Assembly: GCA_015492515.1 (NCBI GenBank)
Contig: WGEZ01000101.1
Coordinates: 1-33,774, forward strand
Source of the DNA: Nitrospirota bacterium
Lineage (GTDB): Bacteria; Nitrospirota; Thermodesulfovibrionia; Thermodesulfovibrionales; JdFR-85
Direction: 5' to 3'
DNA: 33,774 bases
A model generated the notes under the pieces. The model did no database searches, was not told where the DNA came from, and saw only the letters and a program-made list of their open reading frames with translations. Both the position numbers and the translations under genes were made by a program. Numbering within the stretch: position 1 is the first letter of the stretch; every line of letters begins with the position of its first letter. Positions 16,590 through 24,254 of the stretch are shown here, piece by piece.

Positions 16590-17900
16590 TCAGAAAAGCG
16601 TCGCCTGACCCTTGATCTCCGCCCTTTCCACGCTCCCGAATATGCTGATCTTGCCGTACTCACCGTCGAACCCGGGCCTTATACTGACCCTCCCCTCCCT
16701 TATCCTCCTCACCCCCTCGGCGACGACCTCGCCAGCGGACCTCTCGATCTCATCCAGGGGGGCGTCCATGAGCACGGTGAACTCCGGACCCAGATCCCTG
16801 ACCGCCTTGAGGTAGAGCTGCTGCACCTTCTTTGTGCCCACCCCGGCCTTCAGGGCCTCGGAGATGATCTCCTGCAGGGGGACCATCGAGCGGAAGGGCC
16901 GTGCCTGGGGCGGTCTGAAGTCTCCGTCTCTGTCGGCAAGCCTCGCCACCCTGTGCATCACCCCGACGGTGACTGGTCTGCCGCAGACGGGGCAGCGGTA
17001 GTCGTGCTTCTCCGTCTCATCCGGTGACATGCATACGTTGCAGGGCCTGTGTCCGTCAAAGTGGTACTTCCCCTCCTCGGGGAAGAACTCTATGGTGCCT
17101 GCAAGACCGCGCCCGGTCTTTATCGCCTCCGCGATCCCCCTGTACGAGAGGTCGGTCTCGAATATGTTCGCCTCCCTGCCGATCTTTGCAGGGGAGTGGG
17201 CGTCGGAGTTGGATATCAGCCTGATTCCGTCCAGTGCCGAGAGCCTCCAGTTCATGGGCGGGTCGGAGCTGAGCCCCGTCTCGATGGCATAGACATGGGG
17301 GGTGAGGTCCTCGAAGCACTCCTCGAGGCTGTCGAACCCTGAGGAGGCGCCGAAGACGGAGAAGTGGGGGGTCCAGGCATGGGCGGGGATCAGGAGGGCC
17401 TCCTCCGAGACCTCGAGGGTGATCCTGAGAAGCCCCTTTGCATCGAGGCCGAGAATGGGCCTGCCGTCGGCGGTGAGGTTGCCGGTCCTGGAAAGCCTGC
17501 TGTTCAGCAGCGCTGCATCCTCCAGTCCGGGCATGATCACTATGAGGTGCACCTTCCTGAGGCGTCCGCCCTTGCTGTAGATGCAGCTGATCTCCGCCGT
17601 GGGTATGAAGTACACGTCGGTCATGCATGAAGGCGGGACTTCCCTCAGGTCCATCGTCCTCAGGCTGTAGAGCCCCTCCGGGGTCGGTTCCAGCTTCTCC
17701 CTCAGCTCTTCGAACCATCCGGGATGGGTGAAGTCTCCCGTACCCATCACCCTGATCCCCTTCAACCGGGCCCAGTAGGCGAGGTTCTCGAGGGTCATCT
17801 CCTTGCTCGTCGCCCGCGAGTGTCTGGAATGGATGTGAAGGTCCGCGATAAACCTTGAACGTCCGCCCCCGGGCGGACAGGCCCTCTCAGAACCTCTCAT
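16590..17900 (-). CDS. Endonuclease Q-like PHP-domain nuclease
   Basis: The 436-residue protein has an N-terminal PHP metallo-domain, with metal ligands DLHIH (Asp20, His22, His24) and later SNSDAH. A four-cysteine zinc site follows (Cys287, Cys290, Cys303, Cys306), then a helical C-terminal part containing AGVGTKKVQQLY. This plan matches the endonuclease Q family, which in archaea and some bacteria cuts DNA 5' of deaminated bases such as uracil and hypoxanthine. The gene begins 14 bases inside the end of the nitroreductase gene, and no better downstream start exists. The last five residues are QATLF, resembling a sliding-clamp-binding peptide. Family membership is judged from motifs and domain order. 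The substrate is inferred from the family. Confidence 0.85.
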   Translation of the reverse strand: MRGSERACPPGGGRSRFIADLHIHSRHSRATSKEMTLENLAYWARLKGIRVMGTGDFTHPGWFEELREKLEPTPEGLYSLRTMDLREVPPSCMTDVYFIPTAEISCIYSKGGRLRKVHLIVIMPGLEDAALLNSRLSRTGNLTADGRPILGLDAKGLLRITLEVSEEALLIPAHAWTPHFSVFGASSGFDSLEECFEDLTPHVYAIETGLSSDPPMNWRLSALDGIRLISNSDAHSPAKIGREANIFETDLSYRGIAEAIKTGRGLAGTIEFFPEEGKYHFDGHRPCNVCMSPDETEKHDYRCPVCGRPVTVGVMHRVARLADRDGDFRPPQARPFRSMVPLQEIISEALKAGVGTKKVQQLYLKAVRDLGPEFTVLMDAPLDEIERSAGEVVAEGVRRIREGRVSIRPGFDGEYGKISIFGSVERAEIKGQATLF

Positions 17901-18402
17901 GGTGTATCTTCCTCTGGTCGTACTCTCCGTCGCTGTGCTCCGGGAGCTCGGTGCTCGGATACCCGATGGGCATCATGCAGAGGACACGGAAGTTGTCGGG
18001 GACCCCCAGCAGCTCCTTCACATAGGCCTCTGCATTGCCGTGGATGCCGACGGTATCGGCGATCTGGACGAAGCAGCTCCCGAGCCCCTGGTTCACGGCC
18101 TCGAGGTGGATGTGTTCCGCACATATGGAGGCGTCCTCTTTGAACCTCGTCCCCTTCGCGGTATCATAACAGACCACGATGATGACGGGAGCCTCCTTCA
18201 CGAAGGCGGCATATGGCGTGGCTTCCGAGAGGGCGTTCGCCGTCACCCGGTCCTTCACCACCACGAACTCCCACGCCCTGCTGCCATGGGAGCTTGGAGA
18301 GAACATGGCGGCCTTCAGGATCTCCTTCACCTTCTCACTCTCCACCTCCTTCGTCCTACGATAGGACCTTATGCTCCTTCGCTTCCTGATGGCCTGTATC
18401 AT
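17887..18402 (-). CDS. Nitroreductase-family FMN oxidoreductase
   Basis: This 171-residue protein is the usual size for a compact nitroreductase. The N-terminus IRKRRSIRSYRRTKEV has the Arg-x-Ser/Arg pattern that contacts FMN phosphate. FSPSSHGSRAWEFVVVKD is the family's second FMN-binding stretch, and MPIGYPS near the C-terminus is also characteristic. Such enzymes use NAD(P)H to reduce nitro compounds, quinones or flavins. The true substrate cannot be read from sequence. ATG 18402 is preceded by AAGGAGG at the right distance. An upstream in-frame ATG at 18444 lacks one. The stop lies inside the start of the next gene. Confidence 0.9.
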   Translation of the reverse strand: MIQAIRKRRSIRSYRRTKEVESEKVKEILKAAMFSPSSHGSRAWEFVVVKDRVTANALSEATPYAAFVKEAPVIIVVCYDTAKGTRFKEDASICAEHIHLEAVNQGLGSCFVQIADTVGIHGNAEAYVKELLGVPDNFRVLCMMPIGYPSTELPEHSDGEYDQRKIHHERF

Positions 18403-18463
18403 GAAGCCCTCCTTTCCTTGAGAGACTCTGTGCGAGAAGCGCAAACGGCCTCCTCCTTCATCA

Positions 18464-18997
18464 TCAGGCCGCTCCGGAGAGACCGCCTACAAGGGCGAAG
18501 AGGAGTGCAAGCACCACGATCTGGATTACCCAGCCTATGGCGCAGACCCCCACGGCCCTCAGGGTGCTCCTGTAGTCAAGGGCCTGCCTCACGGCTATCA
18601 CCATCGCTACGAGCATCCATATCGAGGCCACGAAGAAGACAGGGCCCGTCAGCCCCGGGATGATGCCCAGCACCCTTATCAGACCGGGTGAGCTGGAGAA
18701 CCCGATGGCGCGGAGCAGCTCGTTGGGGGTGGCCCTCGTCTGGGGCTCCGGCAGGACCCTGGTGCCGATGAAGTAGGTGAGGTAGGCCCATATCAACCAT
18801 CCCGCAATGGCCGAAACGGTGCCGATCAGTATCCCGGCGAGCCCTCCTCTGACAACGGTCCCTATACCAGCGGCCAGACTGGAGAGGACGACGACCCCCA
18901 GGGCCTGGGTCGTTGCCCCTGTGTCCGCCTCGACCTCCTCATAGAGGTGGACGTCCAGCCGGGCGGCGCGGATGATCCGATTCATGAAGCTGTTCAT
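18464..18997 (-). CDS. Yip1-family integral membrane protein
   Basis: This 177-residue protein begins with a short amphipathic segment (NSFMNRIIRAARLDVHLYEEVEAD) and then has about five hydrophobic helices. The order and the polar loop TYFIGTRVLPEPQTRATPNELLRAIGFSSSPGLIRVLG are typical of bacterial Yip1-domain proteins. Their function is unknown. The start is preceded by AAAGGAGGG. It is the first gene of the minus-strand run and is divergent from the winged-helix gene. An AT-rich patch at about 19035-19055 might hold its promoter, but I see no good -35/-10 pair. Confidence 0.75.
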   Translation of the reverse strand: MNSFMNRIIRAARLDVHLYEEVEADTGATTQALGVVVLSSLAAGIGTVVRGGLAGILIGTVSAIAGWLIWAYLTYFIGTRVLPEPQTRATPNELLRAIGFSSSPGLIRVLGIIPGLTGPVFFVASIWMLVAMVIAVRQALDYRSTLRAVGVCAIGWVIQIVVLALLFALVGGLSGAA

Positions 18998-19181
18998 CTC
19001 CGTTGCCCTCCTTTTATGGAATTCACGAAAGCCTTTAATATAATATCCATTCAGGGAGCTAAAATCCAGTGCCGCGGAGCGGGGGTGCGCGCACCTTCCA
19101 GGACCCCGACGGAGATCCGGTGAATCCCGGCGAGATGGTTACGTTGCCTTTATGAGCTCCCCGGGTCCACGGTCACGGCGC

Positions 19182-19211
19182 TTGACAAAGGCTGCCATGA
19201 CATGATTCAAT
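19182..19211 (+). promoter_or_regulatory. Promoter of winged-helix/rmuC operon
   Basis: A perfect TTGACA (19182-19187) is followed after 18 bases by TTCAAT (19206-19211), which matches four of six -10 bases. The -10 lies inside the 16-bp palindrome. Transcription would start near 19218, just ahead of the ribosome site GGAAG at 19222. Confidence 0.6.
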
Positions 19212-19218
19212 TGAATCA
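19203..19218 (+). promoter_or_regulatory. Perfect 16-bp palindrome, likely operator
   Basis: TGATTCAATTGAATCA is its own reverse complement over all 16 bases. It overlaps the -10 element and probable transcription start of an operon whose first gene encodes a winged-helix protein. This is the position expected of an autorepressor site. Binding by that protein is inference. Confidence 0.6.
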
Positions 19219-19231
19219 GTTGGAAGACGTA

Positions 19232-19474
19232 ATGTCCTGTCCGTGCTGGATCAGAAGAAGACCTCAGATAGACGCATACCCGGAAAGACACCCTCAGAAG
19301 GTCCTCACCGCCAGGGATCTCTCGGAGGCGTTGGATATCGAGGCCAATACGAGCGGCACGAGGCTGCTGAACCTCCACAAGAAACGGCTATGGGTCCGGA
19401 GCGTCAAGCAACAGCGGGGGTCCGGCTTTATGAGCGTCACTGATCAATGCCACGGGGGAGTGGAGGGGAGATGA
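19232..19474 (+). CDS. Small winged-helix DNA-binding protein, probable autoregulator
   Basis: This 80-residue product has a helix-turn-helix core, VLTARDLSEALDIEA followed by a recognition-helix-like TSGTRLLNLHKKRL. The wing-like segment WVRSVKQQRGSGFMSVTD follows. The N-terminus has a CPC pair of cysteines. I chose ATG 19232, preceded by GGAAG at five bases. An in-frame ATG at 19202 lies within the promoter and is unlikely to be translated. The stop overlaps the ATG of the next gene (ATGA), a coupling signal that supports both frames being real. The exact family is not recognised. The promoter palindrome suggests it controls its own operon. Confidence 0.65.
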   Translation: MSCPCWIRRRPQIDAYPERHPQKVLTARDLSEALDIEANTSGTRLLNLHKKRLWVRSVKQQRGSGFMSVTDQCHGGVEGR

Positions 19475-19740
19475 TCGTCAGGAACGAGGACGTAAGGGAG
19501 GTGAGGGTCGAGACGCCCGAGGGGCACAGACACCTGAGGACGACCCTGGTCTTCCAGGACGGTGAGGAGCTGGTGCTGCAGGAGGCCACTGTGGCGAACA
19601 TCGTCCGCGCCTTCATCACCGTCAAGACCCATCCCGCCGTTGGGCATATCACGTTGAAGGGCCGAAGACTCACTGAAAGGAAGGAGGGCTATGCGGAATG
19701 GCAGCTCCTGGAGGACGGGGACCGACCTCCCCGTGACTGA
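19471..19740 (+). CDS. Conserved-looking 89-residue protein of unknown function
   Basis: I do not recognise this protein. It is small, soluble and apparently beta-rich. It begins IVRNEDVREVRVETPEG, then LRTTLVFQDGEELVLQEATVANIVRAF, and ends with a basic stretch (HITLKGRRLTERKEGYAEW). It has no signal peptide and no cysteine. The start ATG follows a strong GGAGGGGAG and overlaps the stop of the winged-helix gene. rmuC follows after 24 bases. Codon use matches its neighbours. The operon position suggests a role linked to the winged-helix protein or to RmuC, but no function can be assigned. Confidence 0.75.
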   Translation: MIVRNEDVREVRVETPEGHRHLRTTLVFQDGEELVLQEATVANIVRAFITVKTHPAVGHITLKGRRLTERKEGYAEWQLLEDGDRPPRD

Positions 19741-19764
19741 GATGGACATCGAGGAGGGTTTTCC

Positions 19765-21060
19765 ATGTCGGATATAACATACCTGATAGCCGGGTTTTCA
19801 GCGGGGCTCCTGGCGGGAGGCCTGGCCGTATGGTTCGCCCTGAGGGGTTCAGCGAGGGTGCTGGCCGGACAGATGGAGCAGAAGGACCGGGAGCTCGATC
19901 TCCTGCGGAAGGAGATCGAGGGTGAGAGGAGGTCCAGGGTCGAGGCGGAGACCAGGCTCGACGAGTTCCAGAAGCAGAGGGCCTTCATCGAGGAGGAGCT
20001 CAGGAGCAGATTCGCCGAGCTCTCGCTGGAGGCCCTTTCCAAAAACACCGATGAGTTCTTGAAACGGACGGAACAGCTGATGAGACTCGCTGAGGAGAAG
20101 CTGAAGTCCCAGACCATGGAGGGCAAGAAGGAGCTCGAGAGCAAGAAGGAGCTGATCGACCAGAGTCTGGATACGATCGGAAAGACCCTCTCCGATGTGC
20201 AGAGGAGGATCGAGGAGCTGGGGAAGCGCAGCGGAGAGAAGTTCTCCGAGGTGGCCACCCTCATCAGGAAACACGAGGAGATAACGTCGAAACTGAAGGA
20301 TACGACAGACCACCTGAGGCACGCCCTCGCAAGTTCGAAGAAGAGGGGGGAGTGGGGCGAGCGGATGGCGGAGGACATCATCAGGCTCGCCGGGATGATA
20401 GAGGGGGTGAACTACATAAAGCAGAAGGTGATGGAGAGCGCCTCGGGCAGGCCTGACTACACCTTCCTTCTGCCGAACAACCTGAAGATAAACATGGACG
20501 TCAAGTTCCCGCTCGACAACTACCTCCACTACCTGAATGCCGACTCTGAACACGACAGGAGGCGCTTCAGGGACGAACTCCTGAGGAACGCAAGGGGGAT
20601 GATCAAAGAGGTCTCGACCCGTGAGTACATCAACCCCGCCGACAACACGGTCGATTACGTCATCGTCTTCATTCCGAACGAGCAGGTGTACGGATTCATA
20701 AACGAGGCCGACCCCAAGATCATCGACGAGGCCTTAAGGCAGAAGGTGATCCTCTGTTCGCCCTTCACCCTCTACGCGGTGCTCGCCGTGATACGCCAGG
20801 CGGTGGAGAACTTCAACCTCGAGAGGACCGCCTCGGAGATACTGAGGCTCCTCGGTGAGTTCTACAAGCAGTGGAACGCGTACAAGAAGAGGTTCGCAGC
20901 CATGGGTGAGAAGATAGACGCCGCAAGGAAGGAGTACGATGCACTCGTCACCACGAGGAGCAACATGCTCGAGAGGCCCCTGAAGAAGATAGAGGACCTG
21001 AGGAGGCAGAAGGCCATCACCTTCGACGAAGAGGTGAGGCTCGATGAAGGTCTCCTCTGA
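19765..21060 (+). CDS. rmuC: RmuC-family protein (putative nuclease limiting DNA recombination)
   Basis: RmuC in E. coli limits inversions at short repeats and has a restriction-endonuclease-like fold. The precise reaction is not established. The 431-residue product has an N-terminal membrane helix (about 5-26), a long charged coiled coil (about 35-185) and the conserved core (about 190-370). The core carries KRGEWGERMAEDIIRLAGM, SGRPDYTFLLPN and INMDVKFPLDNY, the family signature. A second helical stretch ends the protein. The ATG follows GAGGAGG at suitable spacing. It is the last gene of the small plus-strand operon. Confidence 0.93.
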   Translation: MSDITYLIAGFSAGLLAGGLAVWFALRGSARVLAGQMEQKDRELDLLRKEIEGERRSRVEAETRLDEFQKQRAFIEEELRSRFAELSLEALSKNTDEFLKRTEQLMRLAEEKLKSQTMEGKKELESKKELIDQSLDTIGKTLSDVQRRIEELGKRSGEKFSEVATLIRKHEEITSKLKDTTDHLRHALASSKKRGEWGERMAEDIIRLAGMIEGVNYIKQKVMESASGRPDYTFLLPNNLKINMDVKFPLDNYLHYLNADSEHDRRRFRDELLRNARGMIKEVSTREYINPADNTVDYVIVFIPNEQVYGFINEADPKIIDEALRQKVILCSPFTLYAVLAVIRQAVENFNLERTASEILRLLGEFYKQWNAYKKRFAAMGEKIDAARKEYDALVTTRSNMLERPLKKIEDLRRQKAITFDEEVRLDEGLL

Positions 21061-21082
21061 CGCCCTCCCCGAGGCCCGTTCC

Positions 21083-21104
21083 CCCTCTGGCGCAAAGCAG
21101 AGGG
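21083..21104 (+). terminator. Possible terminator hairpin after rmuC
   Basis: CCCTCTG (21083-21089) can pair with CAGAGGG (21098-21104) around an 8-base loop, 22 bases after the rmuC stop. No T-run follows, so it would not be a standard intrinsic terminator. It could act with Rho or simply stabilise the 3' end. Confidence 0.3.
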
Positions 21105-21313
21105 TGCGGCGGCTTGCCCATGCAGCGTCCTCAGGATGGACCCACCATGTGATTCAGGGAGAGGTGGGCGTTTGACGGTGTCAATTCGATGACACACACG
21201 CTCCCTCCTCCAGGGCCGTTGATTGTCACCCACCCTGCCTTATTACGGCAGCCCGCGACCCGCTGCCGGTGCGTATTGATGCCCCCGGGAGGTCCCGCCG
21301 CTGTGTCCGGTGC

Positions 21314-21343
21314 TTCATACGCCTGCTGGATATGGTATATAAT
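21314..21343 (+). promoter_or_regulatory. Probable promoter of the chemotaxis operon
   Basis: TTCATA (21314-21319), 18 bases, then a perfect TATAAT (21338-21343). The start point would be about 21350, some 35 bases before the cheY start. The -35 matches only four of six positions, so an activator is possible. Confidence 0.5.
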
Positions 21344-21365
21344 TTGCTTATAAATCATGGTATAT
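21332..21365 (+). repeat. Two direct ATGGTATAT repeats at the che promoter
   Basis: The 9-mer ATGGTATAT occurs at 21332-21340 and again at 21357-21365, with starts 25 bases apart. One copy overlaps the -10 element and one follows the probable transcription start. They may be a regulator site or chance in an AT-rich patch. Confidence 0.4.
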
Positions 21366-21383
21366 CCTTTTCAGGAGGAAGCC

Positions 21384-21755
21384 TTGAGGAACGTGCTCGT
21401 CGTGGAGGACTCCGACTCCACCAGGCGTATGATCAGGGCTGTTGTCGAAGACCTCGGGGAGGAGTTCCAGGTCTACGAGGCCGGCAACGGCTTCGAGGCC
21501 CTGAAGCTGCTGCCCACCGAGGAGTTCAGCCTGATAATAACGGATATAAACATGCCGGACATAAACGGCCTGGAACTGATAGGCTTCGTCAAGAGGACGC
21601 CCCGGTACAGCGCGATCCCGGTGATCATAGTGAGCACGGAGAAGACCGAGGAGGACAAGAGGAGAGGGCTGGCCCTCGGCGCGGAGACCTACATAACCAA
21701 GCCCTTCACACCGGAGGATCTGGAGGGTGCCGTGAGGAAGGTCTTGAGGCTATGA
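21384..21755 (+). CDS. cheY: CheY-like single-domain response regulator (first copy)
   Basis: This 123-residue receiver domain has all receiver residues: the acidic pair Glu8-Asp9, phosphoacceptor Asp54 (LIITDINMP), Thr85 and Lys106 (ITKPF). There is no output domain. It should be phosphorylated by CheA, encoded next to it, and signal to a motility motor. I chose the TTG at 21384, which follows a perfect AGGAGG by five bases and gives the standard N-terminus RNVLVVEDSDS. An in-frame ATG at 21357 lies in the promoter region with no ribosome site. The stop overlaps cheA (ATGA). Confidence 0.93.
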   Translation: MRNVLVVEDSDSTRRMIRAVVEDLGEEFQVYEAGNGFEALKLLPTEEFSLIITDINMPDINGLELIGFVKRTPRYSAIPVIIVSTEKTEEDKRRGLALGAETYITKPFTPEDLEGAVRKVLRL

Positions 21756-23695
21756 GTCCTTCGAGGAAGGAGTTTGTTTCAGAGGCGGAGGACCTGCTTG
21801 CTGAGGCGGGGGAACACCTCCTCCGGATACAGGAGACGGGAGGGTCCGAACCGGAGGCCCTCAACGGCCTCTTCAGGTCGATCCATACCCTGAAGGGCCT
21901 GTCCGGTCTCTTCGGGCTGGAGGGGCTGCGGGAGCTGAGCCACGGCCTCGAGAGCCTCCTTGATGACCTGAGGCTCGGCAGGCTCGACGTGACAGCCGAG
22001 ACCGTCCGGTTCCTCTTCAGGAACCTCGACGTACTGAAGACGCTGGTCAGGGATGCGGAGCGGGGCGGGGAGATCGACGTAACCCCCCATATCAGGGAAC
22101 TGGAGGCCTTCCGGGAGGGAGGCGTGCGGGGAGGTGCCGGCGATCCGCTCGTCGGTGTCGTGGACGAGGCGACCCTGAGTGTGCTCACCGAGTATGAGGA
22201 GCACCGGCTCAGGGAGAACATCAGACAGAAGAGGGGGGTCTTCAGCCTGGACGTGGTCTTCCCCTTCGCTGAGTTCGAGAGGGCCCTTTCGGAGCTGAGG
22301 GAGAAGATCAAGGGGGTGGCCGAACTGATCTCCACACTCCCCACATCCGACAACGTCCCGGAGGACTGCATCGGCTTCAGGCTGCTCTTCGCCTCGGCGG
22401 AGGACCCTCATTCTCTGAAGGAGGGCCTCGGGATCGAGCCGAAGACGGTCGTTGCACCAGGGTCTGCGGTCTCCGGGGAGGAGGGCCAGCCCTCACTGAA
22501 GAGCCTCTCCACGACGTTGAGGGTGGATATAGAGAAGCTGGACATGATACTGGACACCATCGGTGAGCTCGCCATGACGAAGGGCGCCCTGAAGAGGATA
22601 GAGACCGAGCTGGCCGAGGCCTACGGCCACTCCCATCTGATCTTCGACATCCACAGGGTGAACCAGATCCTCGGCAGGAGGCTCTCGAAGCTCCAGGATC
22701 AGATAATGGAGATCCGGATGATCCCCATCGGACAGATATTCTCGCGCCTCTCGCTGATCGTGAGGAGATACTCACGGGAGATCGGGAAGCCCGTCGAGCT
22801 GAGGGTCTTCGGTGAGGAGACGGAGATCGACAAGTTCATCGCCGAGGAGATCATCGACCCCCTGATGCATATCGTCAGGAACGCCCTGGACCACGGGATA
22901 GAGGGCCCTGAGGAGAGGAAGGCCGCTGGCAAGCCGGAGAAGGGGAGGGTGGTGCTGAGGGCCTTCCAGAGGGGTAATCACGTGGTGGTCGAGGTCGAGG
23001 ACGACGGCAGGGGGATCGACAGGGAGCGGATACGGACAAAGGCGGTGGCGGAAGGGATCATCCCCCGGGGGACGGAGATGGAAGACACGGGTCTCCTGGG
23101 CCTGATATTCCGACCCGGCTTCAGCACAAAGGATTCGGTCAGCGAGATATCGGGGCGGGGGGTCGGGATGGATGTGGTGAGGGAGCGGATCTCCTCCCTC
23201 GGCGGGTTTGTGGATGTGAGCACGGAGGAGGGCCGCTACACCCGCTTCTCCGTCACCATCCCCATCACCCTCGCCATCATAAAGTCCCTCCTGGTGAGGG
23301 TGGGCAACAGTGATTTCGCCCTCCCGATGTCGACGATCTCCGAGACCCTGCTCATCGACGGTGAAGCGCTCCAGAGCATCGAGGGCAGAAGGGTGTATAA
23401 TTTAAGGGGAGAGCTGTTGCCGGTGGTCTCCATTGCCGAATTCTTCCGGATCCCCGGAGGACCGGGCGGCTACATCGTGGTTTCCGGACATGAGGGAAGG
23501 AGGATCGGCCTCGTCGTTGATGAGCTCCTGGGCGGACAGGAGATAGTCATTAAGTCCCTCGGAGGGTACCTCGAAGGGCTGAGGGGGTTTGCAGGTGCAG
23601 CAGAGGTGGGCAGACACGAGGTGGTGCTCGTAATCGATGTGGAGGCCCTTGTGGAGGAGACCCTCCTGGGGCATAGAGGCCTGGCTCGGGTGTGA
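21752..23695 (+). CDS. cheA: Chemotaxis histidine kinase CheA
   Basis: CheA autophosphorylates under receptor control and passes phosphate to CheY and CheB. The 647-residue product has an N-terminal HPt domain with phosphorylated His45 in SIHTLKGLSGLFG. A variable linker/P2-like region follows. Next come the dimerisation domain (LSTTLRVDIEKLDMILDTIGELAM), the kinase domain with N-box HIVRNALDHGIE, G1 box VEDDGRGID and G2 box SGRGVGMDVV, and a C-terminal CheW-like domain (SLLVRVGNSDFALPM onwards). ATG 21752 overlaps the cheY stop. The long open frame upstream of it is out of register with any sensible start. All catalytic boxes are intact. Confidence 0.97.
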   Translation: MSPSRKEFVSEAEDLLAEAGEHLLRIQETGGSEPEALNGLFRSIHTLKGLSGLFGLEGLRELSHGLESLLDDLRLGRLDVTAETVRFLFRNLDVLKTLVRDAERGGEIDVTPHIRELEAFREGGVRGGAGDPLVGVVDEATLSVLTEYEEHRLRENIRQKRGVFSLDVVFPFAEFERALSELREKIKGVAELISTLPTSDNVPEDCIGFRLLFASAEDPHSLKEGLGIEPKTVVAPGSAVSGEEGQPSLKSLSTTLRVDIEKLDMILDTIGELAMTKGALKRIETELAEAYGHSHLIFDIHRVNQILGRRLSKLQDQIMEIRMIPIGQIFSRLSLIVRRYSREIGKPVELRVFGEETEIDKFIAEEIIDPLMHIVRNALDHGIEGPEERKAAGKPEKGRVVLRAFQRGNHVVVEVEDDGRGIDRERIRTKAVAEGIIPRGTEMEDTGLLGLIFRPGFSTKDSVSEISGRGVGMDVVRERISSLGGFVDVSTEEGRYTRFSVTIPITLAIIKSLLVRVGNSDFALPMSTISETLLIDGEALQSIEGRRVYNLRGELLPVVSIAEFFRIPGGPGGYIVVSGHEGRRIGLVVDELLGGQEIVIKSLGGYLEGLRGFAGAAEVGRHEVVLVIDVEALVEETLLGHRGLARV

Positions 23696-23699
23696 GACC

Positions 23700-24254
23700 A
23701 TGGATGGAGGACCCGCCAGAGAGGAAGCTGCAGGGGGAAGGCCTGAGGAAGGCGCTCCGGAGGAGATGATCGAGATCCTCTCTTTCCGGCTCGGAAGTGA
23801 GATGTACGCCTTCCCGATGGAGGGGATACAGGAGATCGTCCGCCTCTACGCCGTGACAGCGGTGCCGGGGACACCCCCGTATCTCAGGGGCATCACCTCG
23901 CTCCGGGGCAGGATGATCCCTGTTCTGGACCTGAAGGCACGGCTGAACGTGACGTCCGAGGGAGAGAGGGCCGCTGGGGGACGGGACAAGGGCAAGACGA
24001 TCGTCGTGAGGGGGCCGAGGGGGCCCATCGGGGTGATGGTCGACCTCGTCACCGGTGTCAAGCGGCTCCCTGAGTCGGCACTGATGGCCCCGCCGCCGCA
24101 TATGGGTGGAGATGAGGCGAGGTTCCTCAGCGGTGTCGTTGTTGAAGACGGGAGGTTCATAAGCCTCCTCAGGATGGATACGGTCCTGGAGCTCGAGGGA
24201 CCTTCCACCGCGGAGGACGGCCTGGAGAGGAGGCGGGAAGATGGGAAGGCTTGA
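23700..24254 (+). CDS. cheW: Chemotaxis coupling protein CheW
   Basis: CheW bridges chemoreceptors and CheA. The 184-residue protein has an SH3-like CheW fold: [22 protein letters not shown], then [23 protein letters not shown], then [21 protein letters not shown] 23700 is four bases after the cheA stop but has a weak ribosome site. An alternative start at 23766, directly after GGAGGAG, would remove a glycine/glutamate-rich 22-residue leader and leave the core domain intact. The end overlaps the next gene by 14 bases. Confidence 0.93.
   Translation: MDGGPAREEAAGGRPEEGAPEEMIEILSFRLGSEMYAFPMEGIQEIVRLYAVTAVPGTPPYLRGITSLRGRMIPVLDLKARLNVTSEGERAAGGRDKGKTIVVRGPRGPIGVMVDLVTGVKRLPESALMAPPPHMGGDEARFLSGVVVEDGRFISLLRMDTVLELEGPSTAEDGLERRREDGKA

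Larger units (their letters stand above)
18998..19231. other. Divergent intergenic region
   Basis: These 234 bases separate the Yip1-like gene (minus) from the winged-helix gene (plus). The left part has an AT-rich patch next to the Yip1 ribosome site. The right end holds the plus-strand promoter and palindrome described separately. A 28-codon GTG frame (19069-19155, plus) is present but has no ribosome site and is not called. Confidence 0.6.
21061..21383. other. Gene-free, hairpin-rich region between rmuC and cheY
   Basis: No convincing gene is present. Potential stems are CCCTCTG/CAGAGGG (21083-21104), CCCACC/GGTGGG (21141-21168), GTGTCA/TGACAC (21178-21195) and CGGCAGC/GCTGCCG (21246-21268). 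The last 70 bases turn AT-rich and hold the probable chemotaxis promoter. No known riboswitch consensus was recognised. Confidence 0.6.

Noticed and set aside
18446-18471. CGGCCT/AGGCCG hairpin at the end of the Yip1-like gene as terminator
   Set aside because: The stem is only six pairs with a 14-base loop, it overlaps the stop codon, and no T-run follows. The next gene is only 61 bases away in the same direction.
19069-19155. 28-codon GTG frame ending just before the rmuC operon promoter
   Set aside because: It looks vaguely protein-like but has no ribosome site, a stop directly upstream and no promoter. Too short to support.
19139-19378. Small minus-strand frame opposite the winged-helix gene
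   Set aside because: No ribosome site or recognisable fold. The plus-strand frame has a promoter, a ribosome site and an ATGA-coupled neighbour.
21083-21322. Cyclic-di-GMP (GEMM) or other known riboswitch, suggested by CGCAAAGC near 21090
   Set aside because: Only this short string resembles the GEMM core. The other conserved segments are missing, and the region lies upstream of the predicted che promoter.
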